Both the position numbers and the translations under genes were made by a program. 64,000 nucleotides of DNA from Paracoccaceae bacterium (GTDB taxonomy: Bacteria > Pseudomonadota > Alphaproteobacteria > Rhodobacterales > Rhodobacteraceae), in the NCBI GenBank assembly GCA_022823605.1, contig JAJEHS010000003.1:1-64000 (forward strand). The letters run 5' to 3'. Below are positions 28,210-37,799 of this stretch, piece by piece. Below the pieces are notes generated by a model, which saw only the letters and a list, made by a program, of their open reading frames with translations, searched no databases and was not told where the DNA came from. Position 1 is the first letter of the stretch. The number at the start of each line of letters is the position of its first letter.

Positions 28210-28895
28210 ACAGCAACAAGGCATTTTCCCGGCTGGAACAAAGACTGGGGTATGTTTTCAAGAATAAACTATTGCTGAAGAACGCCTTGATTCACAGCTC
28301 ACATCTACATGATGAAACGGCCAATAACGAGAGGCTGGAATTTCATGGTGACAGGGTTTTGGCTCTAATTATCGTGGATTACATGTTTACTAAATATCCC
28401 GCAGCAGGGGTTGGTGAACTGGCCATCAGACTCAACAAGGTGGTATCCAGAAAAACATGTTCGGAAATTGCCAAATCCATTGATCTTGGGAAATATTTGA
28501 TTCTCGGACATGACGCCAGACATTCCGGTACCCGCACAAGGACATCTGTGCTCGGCGGTGCAATTGAGGCAGTGATTGGCGCCGTATATCATGATGGTGG
28601 ATTGGAGGAAGCTAGGAAACTGGTGCTGAAACTCTGGCAACCCCATATGTCTTTTGAAGTAACTGATGCCATTGATCCAAAGAGCGAACTTCAGGAACGC
28701 CTGCAGATAATGGGCAAGGATATACCAACGTACCGGGTATTGAAGAAGGAAGGTCCTAGTCATGCACCGGAATTCCAGGTAGAGGTCAGTCTTTCATCGG
28801 GTGAGAAGGCGGTTTCAGAAGGTATGACCAAGAAGGAAGCTGAGAGAAAAGCCGCCCAGATCATATTGGACAAATGGAAAGAAGCCAGTGATTAA
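28206..28895 (+). CDS. rnc: Ribonuclease III with one catalytic-site substitution
   Basis: Double-stranded-RNA endonuclease for rRNA and mRNA processing. 229 residues: RNase III domain, then a dsRNA-binding domain from about residue 155 (DPKSELQERLQ... to KKEAERKAAQIILDKW). The metal site is E45 and D49 in NERLEFHGDRVL, and E121 in GGAIEAVIGAVY. The Asp normally three residues before that Glu is Gly118 (codon GGT at 28557-28559). GTG start, overlapping lepB by four bases; it overlaps era at its end. See findings. Confidence 0.92.
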   Translation: MNSNKAFSRLEQRLGYVFKNKLLLKNALIHSSHLHDETANNERLEFHGDRVLALIIVDYMFTKYPAAGVGELAIRLNKVVSRKTCSEIAKSIDLGKYLILGHDARHSGTRTRTSVLGGAIEAVIGAVYHDGGLEEARKLVLKLWQPHMSFEVTDAIDPKSELQERLQIMGKDIPTYRVLKKEGPSHAPEFQVEVSLSSGEKAVSEGMTKKEAERKAAQIILDKWKEASD

Positions 28896-29790
28896 CACCA
28901 ATTTTGGCTATGTTGCCCTGATGGGCGAGCCCAATGTCGGGAAATCCACCCTGCTTAACCGATTGGTGGGAACCAAATTGGCAATTGTTACCCATAAAGC
29001 CCAAACCACTCGTACAAACCTGATCGGTATACAGAACAGGGAAGGTACCCAAATTGCCTTTGTTGATACACCAGGTATCTTCAACCCCAAGACCAAGTTG
29101 GATCAGGCAATGGTCAAGTCTGCCTGGGGAAGTATCAAATATGCAGATATTATCTCCCTTATGGTCCAGCCAAAGTGGGGCAAGTTGGAAGAGAATGAAG
29201 GTATCATCAAAAGGTTGAAGCAACTTGAGAAAGATCGGGCAAAAATCATTCTGATTGTCAACAAGATTGATCTGGTTAATCCAGGTGAGTTACTCAAGTT
29301 GGTGGATGCTTTATCAAACCGAATGAACTTTGCCAAGGTGTTTTTGATTTCGGCCAAAAAAGGTGATGGAATAGAGGACCTGATCGAATGGTATTCGGAC
29401 AATCTTCCCAAGGGACCGTGGCTTTTTCCCCCAGATCAGATTTCCTCACAGTCCGTTCAAAGCTTGGCCTGTGACATTACCCGTGAAAAGCTCCTGCTGC
29501 GTTTGCATCAGGAAATACCGTACAATTTGAGTGTTGAGACTGATCAATGGAAGGAAATGAAAAACAATGAAGTCAGGATTGATCAGAACATAGTCGTTGC
29601 CAGAGATGGGCATAAGGCGATGGTCATTGGAGCTTCGGGATCCTGTATCAAACAGGTTGGCATTGATTCCAGAAAGGATATTTCCAAGTTGCTGGGCCAA
29701 AAAGTTCACCTCTTTCTGCGTGTAACTGTCCGCAAGAAATGGATGGATGATGAAAAAAGGCTGAGGGAAATGGGCTTGGGTCAGCCCTAG
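28888..29790 (+). CDS. era: GTPase Era
   Basis: Essential GTPase of 30S/16S maturation. G1 is GEPNVGKSTL, G3 DTPG, G4 NKID; a C-terminal KH domain includes VVARDGHKAMVIGASGSCIK. 300 residues. The start is GTG 28888, eight bases before the end of rnc. The rnc-era coupling is normal. Confidence 0.95.
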   Translation: MINTNFGYVALMGEPNVGKSTLLNRLVGTKLAIVTHKAQTTRTNLIGIQNREGTQIAFVDTPGIFNPKTKLDQAMVKSAWGSIKYADIISLMVQPKWGKLEENEGIIKRLKQLEKDRAKIILIVNKIDLVNPGELLKLVDALSNRMNFAKVFLISAKKGDGIEDLIEWYSDNLPKGPWLFPPDQISSQSVQSLACDITREKLLLRLHQEIPYNLSVETDQWKEMKNNEVRIDQNIVVARDGHKAMVIGASGSCIKQVGIDSRKDISKLLGQKVHLFLRVTVRKKWMDDEKRLREMGLGQP

Positions 29791-29845
29791 GTTGATATTG
29801 TTTGAAGAATCAACCTGTTAAAATCACGAATTGAGTTGTTTTCAA

Positions 29846-30580
29846 ATGGATTGGCACGACACAGGTTTTTTTCTTTCAGCCAAACCGTATGGCGAACATG
29901 CTGCCATTGCAAGCGTCATGACCAAACATCATGGCAAAAGGTCGGGAATGATATGGAACGCCAAGTCTAAGAAAATGGCCTCAATTCTTACAGAGGGTAA
30001 TCAATTATCCATTGTATGGCGTGCCCGTCTCCATGAATTATTGGGGACTTTCAAGGTTGAACTGGAGAAACAGCGAACAGAGATTGTGTTTTCTGGACCA
30101 ATAGCCCTGAATGCCCTTAACTCCATCTGTACCTTGCTTGACAGTCTCCTGCCTCAATTTGATCCGCACAGAAACCTATATACAGAAACGGTTCATCTTC
30201 TGGATAAGATAAATTCTACCCAAAACTGGTTAATTGATTACCTTGAATGGGAAATCCTATTACTGAAGGAAATAGGGTTTGGTCTTGATTTGAAGAAATG
30301 TGCTGTTACCAATTCAGAAAAAAACCTAGTATACATTTCTCCTAAGTCAGGTTGTGCCGTAAGCGGGGAGGGAGCAGGAGAATGGGCTTCAAAACTGTTT
30401 CCCTTGCCCCAATGCATGTTGTCGGGAAAGGTTAAAAAACCAGAAGAAATACTTGATGGCTTACAGATAACAGGCCATTTTCTGAAAAAAGGCTTTCATC
30501 CTCATTCTGGCCTTCCCAAATTACCCCATTCAAGGCTTAGGTTGGAATCATCAATTCGCAAGAAGGTGATCGCTGGATAA
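29846..30580 (+). CDS. recO: DNA repair protein RecO
   Basis: Loads RecA with RecFR during gap repair. The N-terminal OB fold begins DTGFFLSAKPYGEHAAIASVMT, the usual alphaproteobacterial RecO start. The helical middle follows, and a C-terminal LPHSRLRLESSI segment. The usual zinc cysteines are reduced to isolated ones, as in many Gram-negatives. ATG 29846 (MDWHDTG) is preferred to TTG 29831. About 244 residues. Last gene of the rpoZ block. Confidence 0.9.
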   Translation: MDWHDTGFFLSAKPYGEHAAIASVMTKHHGKRSGMIWNAKSKKMASILTEGNQLSIVWRARLHELLGTFKVELEKQRTEIVFSGPIALNALNSICTLLDSLLPQFDPHRNLYTETVHLLDKINSTQNWLIDYLEWEILLLKEIGFGLDLKKCAVTNSEKNLVYISPKSGCAVSGEGAGEWASKLFPLPQCMLSGKVKKPEEILDGLQITGHFLKKGFHPHSGLPKLPHSRLRLESSIRKKVIAG

Positions 30581-31022
30581 CATATCAGGGGAATTTTTCG
30601 GACTGATATCAAAGGATATGGCGTTGTATACCTTCCAAAGAGTAACTGATCTAGTTCAGTCTTTAATAAGACGTCGGGCGAGGCCCCAGCCTCACCATGC
30701 AATTTGACGCACTCCCGACAGGGTATAAGATAGTGATTAACATCATTTTGTCGAGCATTACTGTGCTGTAAAAGCAGTTCCCTATATTATTAATGTTTTT
30801 AAACCATCTATTAGGAAGTCTGGTTCTGGGACTGGTTTTAAATGTCTCTCATTGTTCTACGGCTGATTTTTATACGAACTTAAAAAAATTGGAGTGAGCA
30901 CAACAGTGTATTGCCTTTTTTGATTTGGAGTTTGTTCATCACCAGACTTGTGGTAGAATTGTATTGCCAATAAATTTTAATGCAAGTTCCCGAGGAGATG
31001 GCTTCGGGTCGTTGGAGGTGTT
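30581..31022. other. Intergenic region between recO and umuD
   Basis: 442 bases with no convincing gene. It holds nested hairpins at 30673-30719 and, just before umuD, a small stem CCCGAG/CTTCGGG around 30988-31009. I found no GTTC-N7-GTTC (alphaproteobacterial SOS box) and no CTGT-N8-ACAG box by eye. Confidence 0.6.
30673..30719. other. Nested hairpin structure of unknown role
   Basis: The outer stem GTCGGG (30673-30678) pairs with CCCGAC (30714-30719). It encloses the inner stem GAGGC (30680-30684) with GCCTC (30689-30693) around a four-base loop. It is clearly GC-richer than the AT-rich surroundings. No U-tract follows, so it is not a standard terminator. It could be a structured RNA or a repeat remnant. 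Confidence 0.35.
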
Positions 31023-31463
31023 GTGAAAGAATTGCCGGAGTTGGATATTGGTCATGTTGCGAAGCGGGCACAAGCTGACCTACCACTTTATGCATCTCCG
31101 GTTGAAGCTGGTTTTCCTTCGCCGGCAAATGATTATCTTGAAACCGTTCTGGACTTGAATGAATTTCTTGTGCAGCGACCAGCCGCCACCTTCTTAGTTA
31201 GAGTACAGGGCGACAGCATGAAGGATGCCGGTATATTGGATGGTTCAATCCTGGTTGTCGATTCAAGTATCGAACCGCAAAGCGGCATGATCGTTCTTGC
31301 CATTGTTGATAATGAGTTTACCGTGAAACGATTGGTCAAGGTCAGGAAGACATGGACCCTGCGGCCCGAAAATCCGGACTATTCGGCAATCAAGGTAACG
31401 AAGGACACTGAAATACGTGGTGTCATTACTGCCAGCATTCAGAAGTTCGGGAGCAGTTTCTAA
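31023..31463 (+). CDS. umuD: UmuD-like subunit of DNA polymerase V (S24 self-cleaving protein)
   Basis: 146 residues. Predicted self-cleavage site Ala29-Gly30 in EAGFPSPA (Escherichia coli has Cys-Gly). Catalytic Ser65 is in VQGDSMKDAG, and Lys102 in FTVKRLVKV. On RecA-triggered cleavage it activates UmuC for translesion synthesis. The start is GTG 31023 with GGAGG five bases upstream. Its stop overlaps the umuC ATG by one base. Confidence 0.92.
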   Translation: MKELPELDIGHVAKRAQADLPLYASPVEAGFPSPANDYLETVLDLNEFLVQRPAATFLVRVQGDSMKDAGILDGSILVVDSSIEPQSGMIVLAIVDNEFTVKRLVKVRKTWTLRPENPDYSAIKVTKDTEIRGVITASIQKFGSSF

Positions 31464-32704
31464 TGTTTGCCCTGGTTGATTGCAACAATTTTTATGCCAG
31501 TTGTGAGCGAGTCTTCCGACCGGATTGGAGAAAGACTCCCATAGCGGTACTGTCCAATAATGATGCGTGTCTCATTGCCCGGTCGGATGAAGTGAAGGAA
31601 CTCGGTTACAAATTGGGGGACTCGTATTTCAAGCTCAGGAAGCAACTGCAGCGGGATGGGGTGATTGTCCGGAGCAGCAATTATGCCCTTTATGGCGATC
31701 TTTCACAGAGGGTCATGGAATGTCTGGAGGATCTGGTACCAAGAGTTGAGGTTTACAGCATTGATGAGGCTTTTCTGGACCTGCATGGTATTCAGGATTT
31801 GCCGGCCTTCAGTCAGAAAATTGCCCGAACTGTCAGGCAATGGACATCTATTCCCGTTTCGGTTGGTGTTGCACAAACAAAAACCCTGGCAAAATTGGCT
31901 AATCATCTTGGCAAAAAATCACGGGGTTCAAATAATGTTCATATCATGGAACCTCCCTATCCCCTTGATCAGATAGAGATTGAGAATGTCTGGGGAGTTG
32001 GTCGTCGCCTGTCACTACGTTTACGCCTGATGGGTATTGGGACAGCTCAAGATCTTGCTGAACTTGACTGCATGACTGCCAGAAAGAAGTTCAGTGTCGT
32101 TTTGGAAAGGACTGTACGGGAACTTCGTGGAGAATCCTGCATAGAGATTGAAGAATTGTCGCCTGACCCACAGCATCTGATGGTTTCACGGGGTTTCAAG
32201 GGAAAGGTTACAACCAAACATCAACTTCAGGAAGCCGTAGCAACCTATGCGTCCAGAGTAGCTGAGAAAGCCAGAGCCAAGGGGGTTTACGCAGGAACCA
32301 TCCAGTTATTCATTCGAACATCACCATTTTCAAAGGGTCCACGCTATGTAAACAATGCATCCTGGACTTTTCGAAACCCGTGCAATGACAATCTGTCCTT
32401 GGTCAAGGCTGCCACAAGATGTTTGGATACCATTTGGAAAGAAGGGTATGCTTATCAGAAAGCAGGCGTTTTGCTGACCGACCTGTCCACTGAACAACAA
32501 AGGATAACCCCTTTGTTTGAGATAACCCCTCGCAAAACCACTGGGGAGTTGATGAGGATGCTAGACTGCATGAATCAACGCTACGGGCCAGAAACGGTGC
32601 GTATTGCATCCAGTGGGATCGAACGCCCGTGGATGATGTCCCGGGAGTTTCTTAGTCCAAGTTACACAACACGTTGGAAGGACATTCCGACAGTTCGTGC
32701 ATGA
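31463..32704 (+). CDS. umuC: Y-family DNA polymerase V catalytic subunit UmuC
   Basis: Translesion DNA polymerase, 413 residues. FALVDCNNFYASCERVF and VYSIDEAFLDL carry the metal-binding acidic residues. A helix-hairpin-helix region (NVWGVGRRLSLRL) follows, and the C-terminal UmuC-type tail ends SPSYTTRWKDIP. Operon with umuD. Confidence 0.95.
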   Translation: MFALVDCNNFYASCERVFRPDWRKTPIAVLSNNDACLIARSDEVKELGYKLGDSYFKLRKQLQRDGVIVRSSNYALYGDLSQRVMECLEDLVPRVEVYSIDEAFLDLHGIQDLPAFSQKIARTVRQWTSIPVSVGVAQTKTLAKLANHLGKKSRGSNNVHIMEPPYPLDQIEIENVWGVGRRLSLRLRLMGIGTAQDLAELDCMTARKKFSVVLERTVRELRGESCIEIEELSPDPQHLMVSRGFKGKVTTKHQLQEAVATYASRVAEKARAKGVYAGTIQLFIRTSPFSKGPRYVNNASWTFRNPCNDNLSLVKAATRCLDTIWKEGYAYQKAGVLLTDLSTEQQRITPLFEITPRKTTGELMRMLDCMNQRYGPETVRIASSGIERPWMMSREFLSPSYTTRWKDIPTVRA

Positions 32705-32725
32705 AAAGGTTCTTTTCGAAACCCT

Positions 32726-32744
32726 GATGGAAAACCATTCCATC
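32726..32744. terminator. Hairpin between convergent umuC and serB
   Basis: GATGGAA (32726-32732) and TTCCATC (32738-32744) form a perfect 7-bp stem with a five-base loop, overlapping the serB stop. Only a short T-rich stretch follows on the plus strand, so it is a weak terminator candidate. Confidence 0.35.
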
Positions 32745-33636
32745 AACTATTTTCCGAATAAGACACAAGGTCTTTCTGACTAAAACCCTGCATGAAAAGG
32801 AGTGAAGTCAGATCACCGTGGTTTATCCTTATCTTGCTTTGTCTGGCAACGATGGGATAAGACCTGAAGGCTACTCCCATACCTGAAGCAAGAAGCATAT
32901 CCAGATCATTTGCACCATCTCCTACGGCAAGAGCATCGGCAAATTGCAGACCAAGTCTGTTGACTAACCTGGTCAGTACATTCAATTTGGTTGACTTGCC
33001 CAGAATGGGTAAACCTACATCGCCGGTCAGTACATTGTTTTGAATTATCAGTGAGTTGGCATGGGTTTCGTGAAAACCGAGAGCAGCAGAAACCCTCTCG
33101 GTAAAATGGGTAAAACCACCCGAAACCAGGGCACAGTATGCACCATTTGTACGCATGGTACCAACTAGTTCTCTTGCGCCGGGAGTGAACGTGATGCGGG
33201 TATGCCAGGTCTGGTCAAGCAAATCGGCACTTTCGTTCCTTAAAAGCGCTACCCTTTCCCTCAAGGCATCTTCAAAAGGCAATTCGCCGTTCATCGCTCT
33301 TTTGGTGATCTCCTTGACCTGGTTCCCATTTCCCGATATGTCTGCCAATTCATCCAGACACTCTTGCTCGATAATGGTGGAGTCCATGTCAGCCACCAAA
33401 AGTTTCTTTTTCCGGATGCCGTTGGGTTGTATTACCAGATCTATACCTAAATCATTAAGGGTAGACCAGGTAATGTCAAAATCGGAAGGAAATGAGTCCA
33501 CCAAGAATTCAGCCGCAATACCCTCACTGAGGTATCTGATATCCTGCCCAGCCCATTTGGAAACCAATTCCCTGACTTGGGACAATTCAAGATTTGCCCT
33601 ATTGGGGTTGGCAATAAGGGAAATTATATACTTCAC
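32743..33636 (-). CDS. serB: Phosphoserine phosphatase
   Basis: Final step of serine synthesis, a HAD-family phosphatase. The nucleophile motif is LVADMDSTII, the Ser motif ALVSGGFTHF, and the metal motif AVGDGANDLDML. The N-terminal ~75 residues are an ACT-like regulatory domain. 297 residues. Divergent from serC-serA across 101 bases. Confidence 0.94.
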   Translation of the reverse strand: MKYIISLIANPNRANLELSQVRELVSKWAGQDIRYLSEGIAAEFLVDSFPSDFDITWSTLNDLGIDLVIQPNGIRKKKLLVADMDSTIIEQECLDELADISGNGNQVKEITKRAMNGELPFEDALRERVALLRNESADLLDQTWHTRITFTPGARELVGTMRTNGAYCALVSGGFTHFTERVSAALGFHETHANSLIIQNNVLTGDVGLPILGKSTKLNVLTRLVNRLGLQFADALAVGDGANDLDMLLASGMGVAFRSYPIVARQSKIRINHGDLTSLLFMQGFSQKDLVSYSENS

Positions 33637-33737
33637 TCACCTATCCTAGATTTTATGTTGGTTGTATATTCAAATGTCTAAGCATTGTCTAACGCTTTTA
33701 CCTCCCTCAGGCACTTGTATCTGATTGAAAGAAAGAA

Positions 33738-34895
33738 ATGATACCCACCAGACCAGTATATAAACCCAGCTGTCCCAATTTTTCATCGGGTCCCTGCAAA
33801 AAACCTCCCGATTGGACCTTGGATATTCTGCAGGAAGCACTCCTTGGCAGGTCTCACAGATCCCAATCGGGAAAAGAAAGGTTATCCACATTAATCCAGA
33901 CAACAAAGGAAGTTCTGGAAATACCCGATGACTATAGGGTGGGTATAGTACCAGCATCCGATACTGGTGCTGTGGAGATGGCCATGTGGTCTCTGTTCGG
34001 CAGCCGTCCGGTTGAACTGATTGCTTGGGAGGCATTTGGGCTGGATTGGAAAACGGATGTTCTAGAGCAACTGGAAATTCCCTCCAACAAGCATATTGCC
34101 GATTTTGGTCAGATGCCGGATTTGTCTAAGGTAAATTTCGACAATGATGTTGTTTTTACTTGGAATGGTACTACCAGCGGGGTTTGTGTGCCCAACGGTG
34201 ACTTTATACCTGAATCAAGAGGTGGATTAACACTTTGCGATGCAACTTCGGCTGTTTTTGCCATGGATTTGCCATGGAAAAAGTTGGATGTAACAACGTT
34301 CTCCTGGCAAAAGGTAATGGGGGGTGAAGCAGGGCATGGGATGATCATTCTGTCTCCAAGGGCTGTTGACAGGTTGGAATCCTGGCAACCGGAATGGCCC
34401 TTGCCCAAGATCTTCAGAATGACCAAGGATGGCAAACTCATCGAGGGAATTTTTGAGGGAGCAACTATAAACACTCCCTCCATGCTTTGTGTAGAGGATT
34501 TTCTGTATTCCCTGTCATGGGGTAAATCCCAAGGAGGTTTGCGAGGATTGGTGGCCAAGACCAAAGCCAACGCCGAGGTCATTGAAAGATTTGTGGCAGA
34601 AAACGATTGGCTGGATTATTTACCATCCTCACCAGAAATCAGATCAACGACAAGTGTATGTCTCAAATTCACTCATCACCTGCTCAATACCGAAAACATG
34701 ACTAATTTTTCCAAAAGGGTTGTCGCAAGACTTGAGAATGAGGAAGTCGCTTTTGATATAAAGAATTATAAAAAGGCTCCTCCCGGTTTGAGAATTTGGT
34801 GTGGGGCAACAGTTGAAAAAGAGGATCTTGAACTGTTGATGCCCTGGCTCAAATGGGCTTTCGAGACAGAGATAGGATTACTTGAACAAGGTTAG
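33738..34895 (+). CDS. serC: Phosphoserine aminotransferase
   Basis: Makes 3-phosphoserine from 3-phosphohydroxypyruvate and glutamate; PLP class V fold. N-terminus PNFSSGPCKKPPDW. The PLP Lys lies in TTFSWQKVMGGEAGHGM. The sequence follows the alphaproteobacterial/Methanosarcina type rather than the E. coli type, at 385 residues. Seventeen bases separate it from serA. Confidence 0.93.
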   Translation: MIPTRPVYKPSCPNFSSGPCKKPPDWTLDILQEALLGRSHRSQSGKERLSTLIQTTKEVLEIPDDYRVGIVPASDTGAVEMAMWSLFGSRPVELIAWEAFGLDWKTDVLEQLEIPSNKHIADFGQMPDLSKVNFDNDVVFTWNGTTSGVCVPNGDFIPESRGGLTLCDATSAVFAMDLPWKKLDVTTFSWQKVMGGEAGHGMIILSPRAVDRLESWQPEWPLPKIFRMTKDGKLIEGIFEGATINTPSMLCVEDFLYSLSWGKSQGGLRGLVAKTKANAEVIERFVAENDWLDYLPSSPEIRSTTSVCLKFTHHLLNTENMTNFSKRVVARLENEEVAFDIKNYKKAPPGLRIWCGATVEKEDLELLMPWLKWAFETEIGLLEQG

Positions 34896-34912
34896 TTAGC
34901 AGGAATGAAATC

Positions 34913-36517
34913 ATGAACCAAAAACCCAGAGTCCTAGTATCCGACAAGCTTTCCGAGGTTTCCCTCAAGATTTTTGAGGAAAGGGGAGTTGATGTTGATT
35001 ATCAGCCTGGTTTGGGGAAGAATATCGATGAGTTGCATTCGGTAATACACAAGTATGATGGTTTGGCTGTAAGGTCGGCTACCAAGGTGACATCGGAGTT
35101 ACTCTCCAAGGCAGAAAATCTGAAGGTCATAGGCCGTGCTGGCATTGGTGTGGATAACATCGATGTCAGGGAAGCCACAAGATTGGGTGTGGTTGTTATG
35201 AATACACCCCATGGCAATTCTGAAACAACGGCCGAACATGCCATTGCCATGCTTTTTTCCATCGCCCGGCAAATCCCTGAAGCAAGTTCCTCAACCAAAA
35301 TGGGTCGATGGGAAAAGTCAAGATTTATGGGTAGTGAGTTGATAGGTAAAACCCTTGGTGTAATTGGATGCGGCAATATCGGTGCCGGAGTTTGCAGAAG
35401 GGCTTTGGGGCTTGACATGAGAGTTGTTGGCTACGACCCATACCTTACCGAGGACAGAGCACAAAAAATCGGTGTGGAAAAGGTGGAATTGGATGTCTTG
35501 TTGGGTAAATCCGATTTTATAACCCTGCACGTACCCCTGACGGATAAAACCCGCAATCTGATTGATGCCAGGGCTTTGCAAAAAACCAGACAGGGAGTCG
35601 GAATCATTAACTGTGCCAGAGGAGGTATAATTGATGAAAAAGCACTTCATGATGCCTTGCAGGATGGAAGGGTTTCTGCAGCAGCATTAGATGTCTTCGA
35701 AGTTGAACCACCAGTAGGAAATCCCCTATTGGAATTTCCGAACGTCGTTGCGACCCCTCATTTGGGTGCTTCAACATCAGAGGCGCAGGAGAAAGTTGCC
35801 CTTCAAATTGCCGAACAGATGTCGGATTATCTGGTTAACGGTGCGGTAAACAACTCTCTGAACATGCCTTCGATTTCGGCCAAGGAAGCAAAACGTATGA
35901 AGCCCTGGATTCATCTGGCCAATCATTTGGGAGCCTTTGTCGGTCAGATGACGGATGACCCGATTACACGTCTGGAAGTTCTGTTCGACGGCAATATTGC
36001 AGAAATGAATACCAGGGCACTTTCTTCGGTTGCGATTGCCGGTTTACTTAAAGTAAACAATCCAGAAGTCAACATGGTGTCCGCCGAAGAGTGTGCCAAG
36101 GAATTGGGTCTGGTGATTTCCAACACAAGCCAGACAAAATCAGGTGTGTTCGAGTCCTATCTGAAACTGACCGTTGAAACCGAGAGCATGTCACGGTCAA
36201 TTGTCGGTACGGTCTTCTCCGATGGCAAGCCCAGAATTATCCAGATCAAGGGCATTTACATGGATGCCGACATTTCCCGATACATGCTTTATTCGACCAA
36301 TAAGGACAGGCCGGGAATAATTGGTGGTATGGGTACGATTCTGGGTAAGCACAACGTGAATATAGCCAGTTTCCACCTAGGACGATCGGCAGCAAATGAA
36401 GATGCTATTGCATTGCTCTCACTCGATACACCCGCTGGAGAGGACGTATTGGAGGAATTGAGGAATTCCGAAATGTTTTATATTGTTCGACCCCTCGAAT
36501 TTGATCTTGAGAATTGA
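34913..36517 (+). CDS. serA: D-3-phosphoglycerate dehydrogenase
   Basis: First committed step of serine synthesis, NAD-dependent. 534 residues of the long type. The nucleotide-binding motif is GVIGCGNIGAGV, the substrate/catalytic segments are NCARGGIIDE and TPHLGASTSEAQ, and a C-terminal ACT domain begins DKDRPGIIGGMG-like (NKDRPGIIGGMGTILG). It should be feedback-regulated by serine through the ACT domain, as in relatives. Confidence 0.95.
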   Translation: MNQKPRVLVSDKLSEVSLKIFEERGVDVDYQPGLGKNIDELHSVIHKYDGLAVRSATKVTSELLSKAENLKVIGRAGIGVDNIDVREATRLGVVVMNTPHGNSETTAEHAIAMLFSIARQIPEASSSTKMGRWEKSRFMGSELIGKTLGVIGCGNIGAGVCRRALGLDMRVVGYDPYLTEDRAQKIGVEKVELDVLLGKSDFITLHVPLTDKTRNLIDARALQKTRQGVGIINCARGGIIDEKALHDALQDGRVSAAALDVFEVEPPVGNPLLEFPNVVATPHLGASTSEAQEKVALQIAEQMSDYLVNGAVNNSLNMPSISAKEAKRMKPWIHLANHLGAFVGQMTDDPITRLEVLFDGNIAEMNTRALSSVAIAGLLKVNNPEVNMVSAEECAKELGLVISNTSQTKSGVFESYLKLTVETESMSRSIVGTVFSDGKPRIIQIKGIYMDADISRYMLYSTNKDRPGIIGGMGTILGKHNVNIASFHLGRSAANEDAIALLSLDTPAGEDVLEELRNSEMFYIVRPLEFDLEN

Positions 36518-36552
36518 TTGAAGGATGGCTTTTTCTCTCATCCGTAGAAATA

Positions 36553-37710
36553 ATGGACAGTACTGAGATATTGGAGAAGTTGGTAGGGTTCCCTACAGTC
36601 AGCAAGGATTCAAATCTGGAACTGATAGAGTATGTGGAACAGCTCCTTGGCACAAAAGACATAAAAACAACTAGGGTCTACAATCAGGACAGAACAAAAA
36701 CCAACCTGCTTATCAAGGTCGGACCACCAGAACTGCCGGGAGTCCTACTATCGGGTCATTCCGATGTGGTGCCGGTTGAAGAACAGGACTGGTCAGTTCC
36801 CCCTTTTGAATTGACATCCACTCAGGATAGACTCTACGGTCGTGGTACTACGGACATGAAAGCGTTTATTGCCTGCGCCCTTGCGACCATCATGAAGGCC
36901 AGGGACAGATCCTTACATACTCCCCTGTGGTTGGCAATTTCCTATGATGAAGAAGTTGGATGTATAGGTGTTCGAAGATTGCTGGATATGATGGCGGGTT
37001 CCACCATAAAACCCCTTTTTTGCATCGTGGGGGAACCAACCATGCTGAAAGTGGCAAATGGGCACAAGGGCAAGGTATTTCTACGGGCCAATTGTCATGG
37101 CAGAGGTGGTCATTCCGCGTTGGCACCAAAGGCCCTGAATGCATTGCATCTGGCTTGTGATTTTATTGATAGACTGAGGGTAAAGCAGCAAGATCTTGCA
37201 AACTCTGGAAAGCAGGACGATAGTTATGAAATTCCCTATACTACTATCCACACGGCCAAAATTGAAGGGGGCGTAGCCCTGAATATCGTCCCAGCAATAA
37301 GCTCGGTGGATTTCGAGATGAGGCACTTGCCGGAGGATAACCCATCGTTCATCCTTGAGGAATTGCAGGAGGAAGCAGATAAGATTGCAGAATCTTATAG
37401 GGAACATTTTTCGGAAGCAAGCATTGCAATCGAACAAATATCCGGCTATCCGGGTTTGACAACTCCTGAGCAGGCTCCGGTGGTGGATTTTGTTAAATCC
37501 CTGACAGGAACGAATGATACCTTCAAGGTTGCTTTCGGTACGGAAGGAGGGTTGTTTCAGGATAGGTTAGGGGTTCCCACTGTCGTTTGCGGTCCGGGAT
37601 CAATGGAACAGGGACACAAGGCTGACGAATTTATCGCCCGTGAACAGATTTCAAGGTGTGACCAAATGCTGGCCAAACTACTTGACAGGCTGGAAGTCGG
37701 GATAATCTGA
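36553..37710 (+). CDS. argE: Acetylornithine deacetylase (M20 family)
   Basis: Arginine pathway hydrolase releasing ornithine. Metal ligands: His in LLSGHSDVVPV, Asp in YGRGTTDMKAF, Glu pair in SYDEEVGCIG, and a final His in MEQGHKADEF. FGTEGGLFQ is characteristic of ArgE. ATG 36553 (MDSTEILEKLVGF) is the likely start; an in-frame TTG at 36514 overlaps serA. 385 residues. Adjacent to serA on the same strand. Confidence 0.9.
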   Translation: MDSTEILEKLVGFPTVSKDSNLELIEYVEQLLGTKDIKTTRVYNQDRTKTNLLIKVGPPELPGVLLSGHSDVVPVEEQDWSVPPFELTSTQDRLYGRGTTDMKAFIACALATIMKARDRSLHTPLWLAISYDEEVGCIGVRRLLDMMAGSTIKPLFCIVGEPTMLKVANGHKGKVFLRANCHGRGGHSALAPKALNALHLACDFIDRLRVKQQDLANSGKQDDSYEIPYTTIHTAKIEGGVALNIVPAISSVDFEMRHLPEDNPSFILEELQEEADKIAESYREHFSEASIAIEQISGYPGLTTPEQAPVVDFVKSLTGTNDTFKVAFGTEGGLFQDRLGVPTVVCGPGSMEQGHKADEFIAREQISRCDQMLAKLLDRLEVGII

Positions 37711-37799
37711 CCTGTACAAGTATTCACCTGTTTGGGTTGTTAAGTTTTCATCCGTTGGACAAACTTGTGTGGAGATTTGAAATCAGGGCTTGAAAATCC

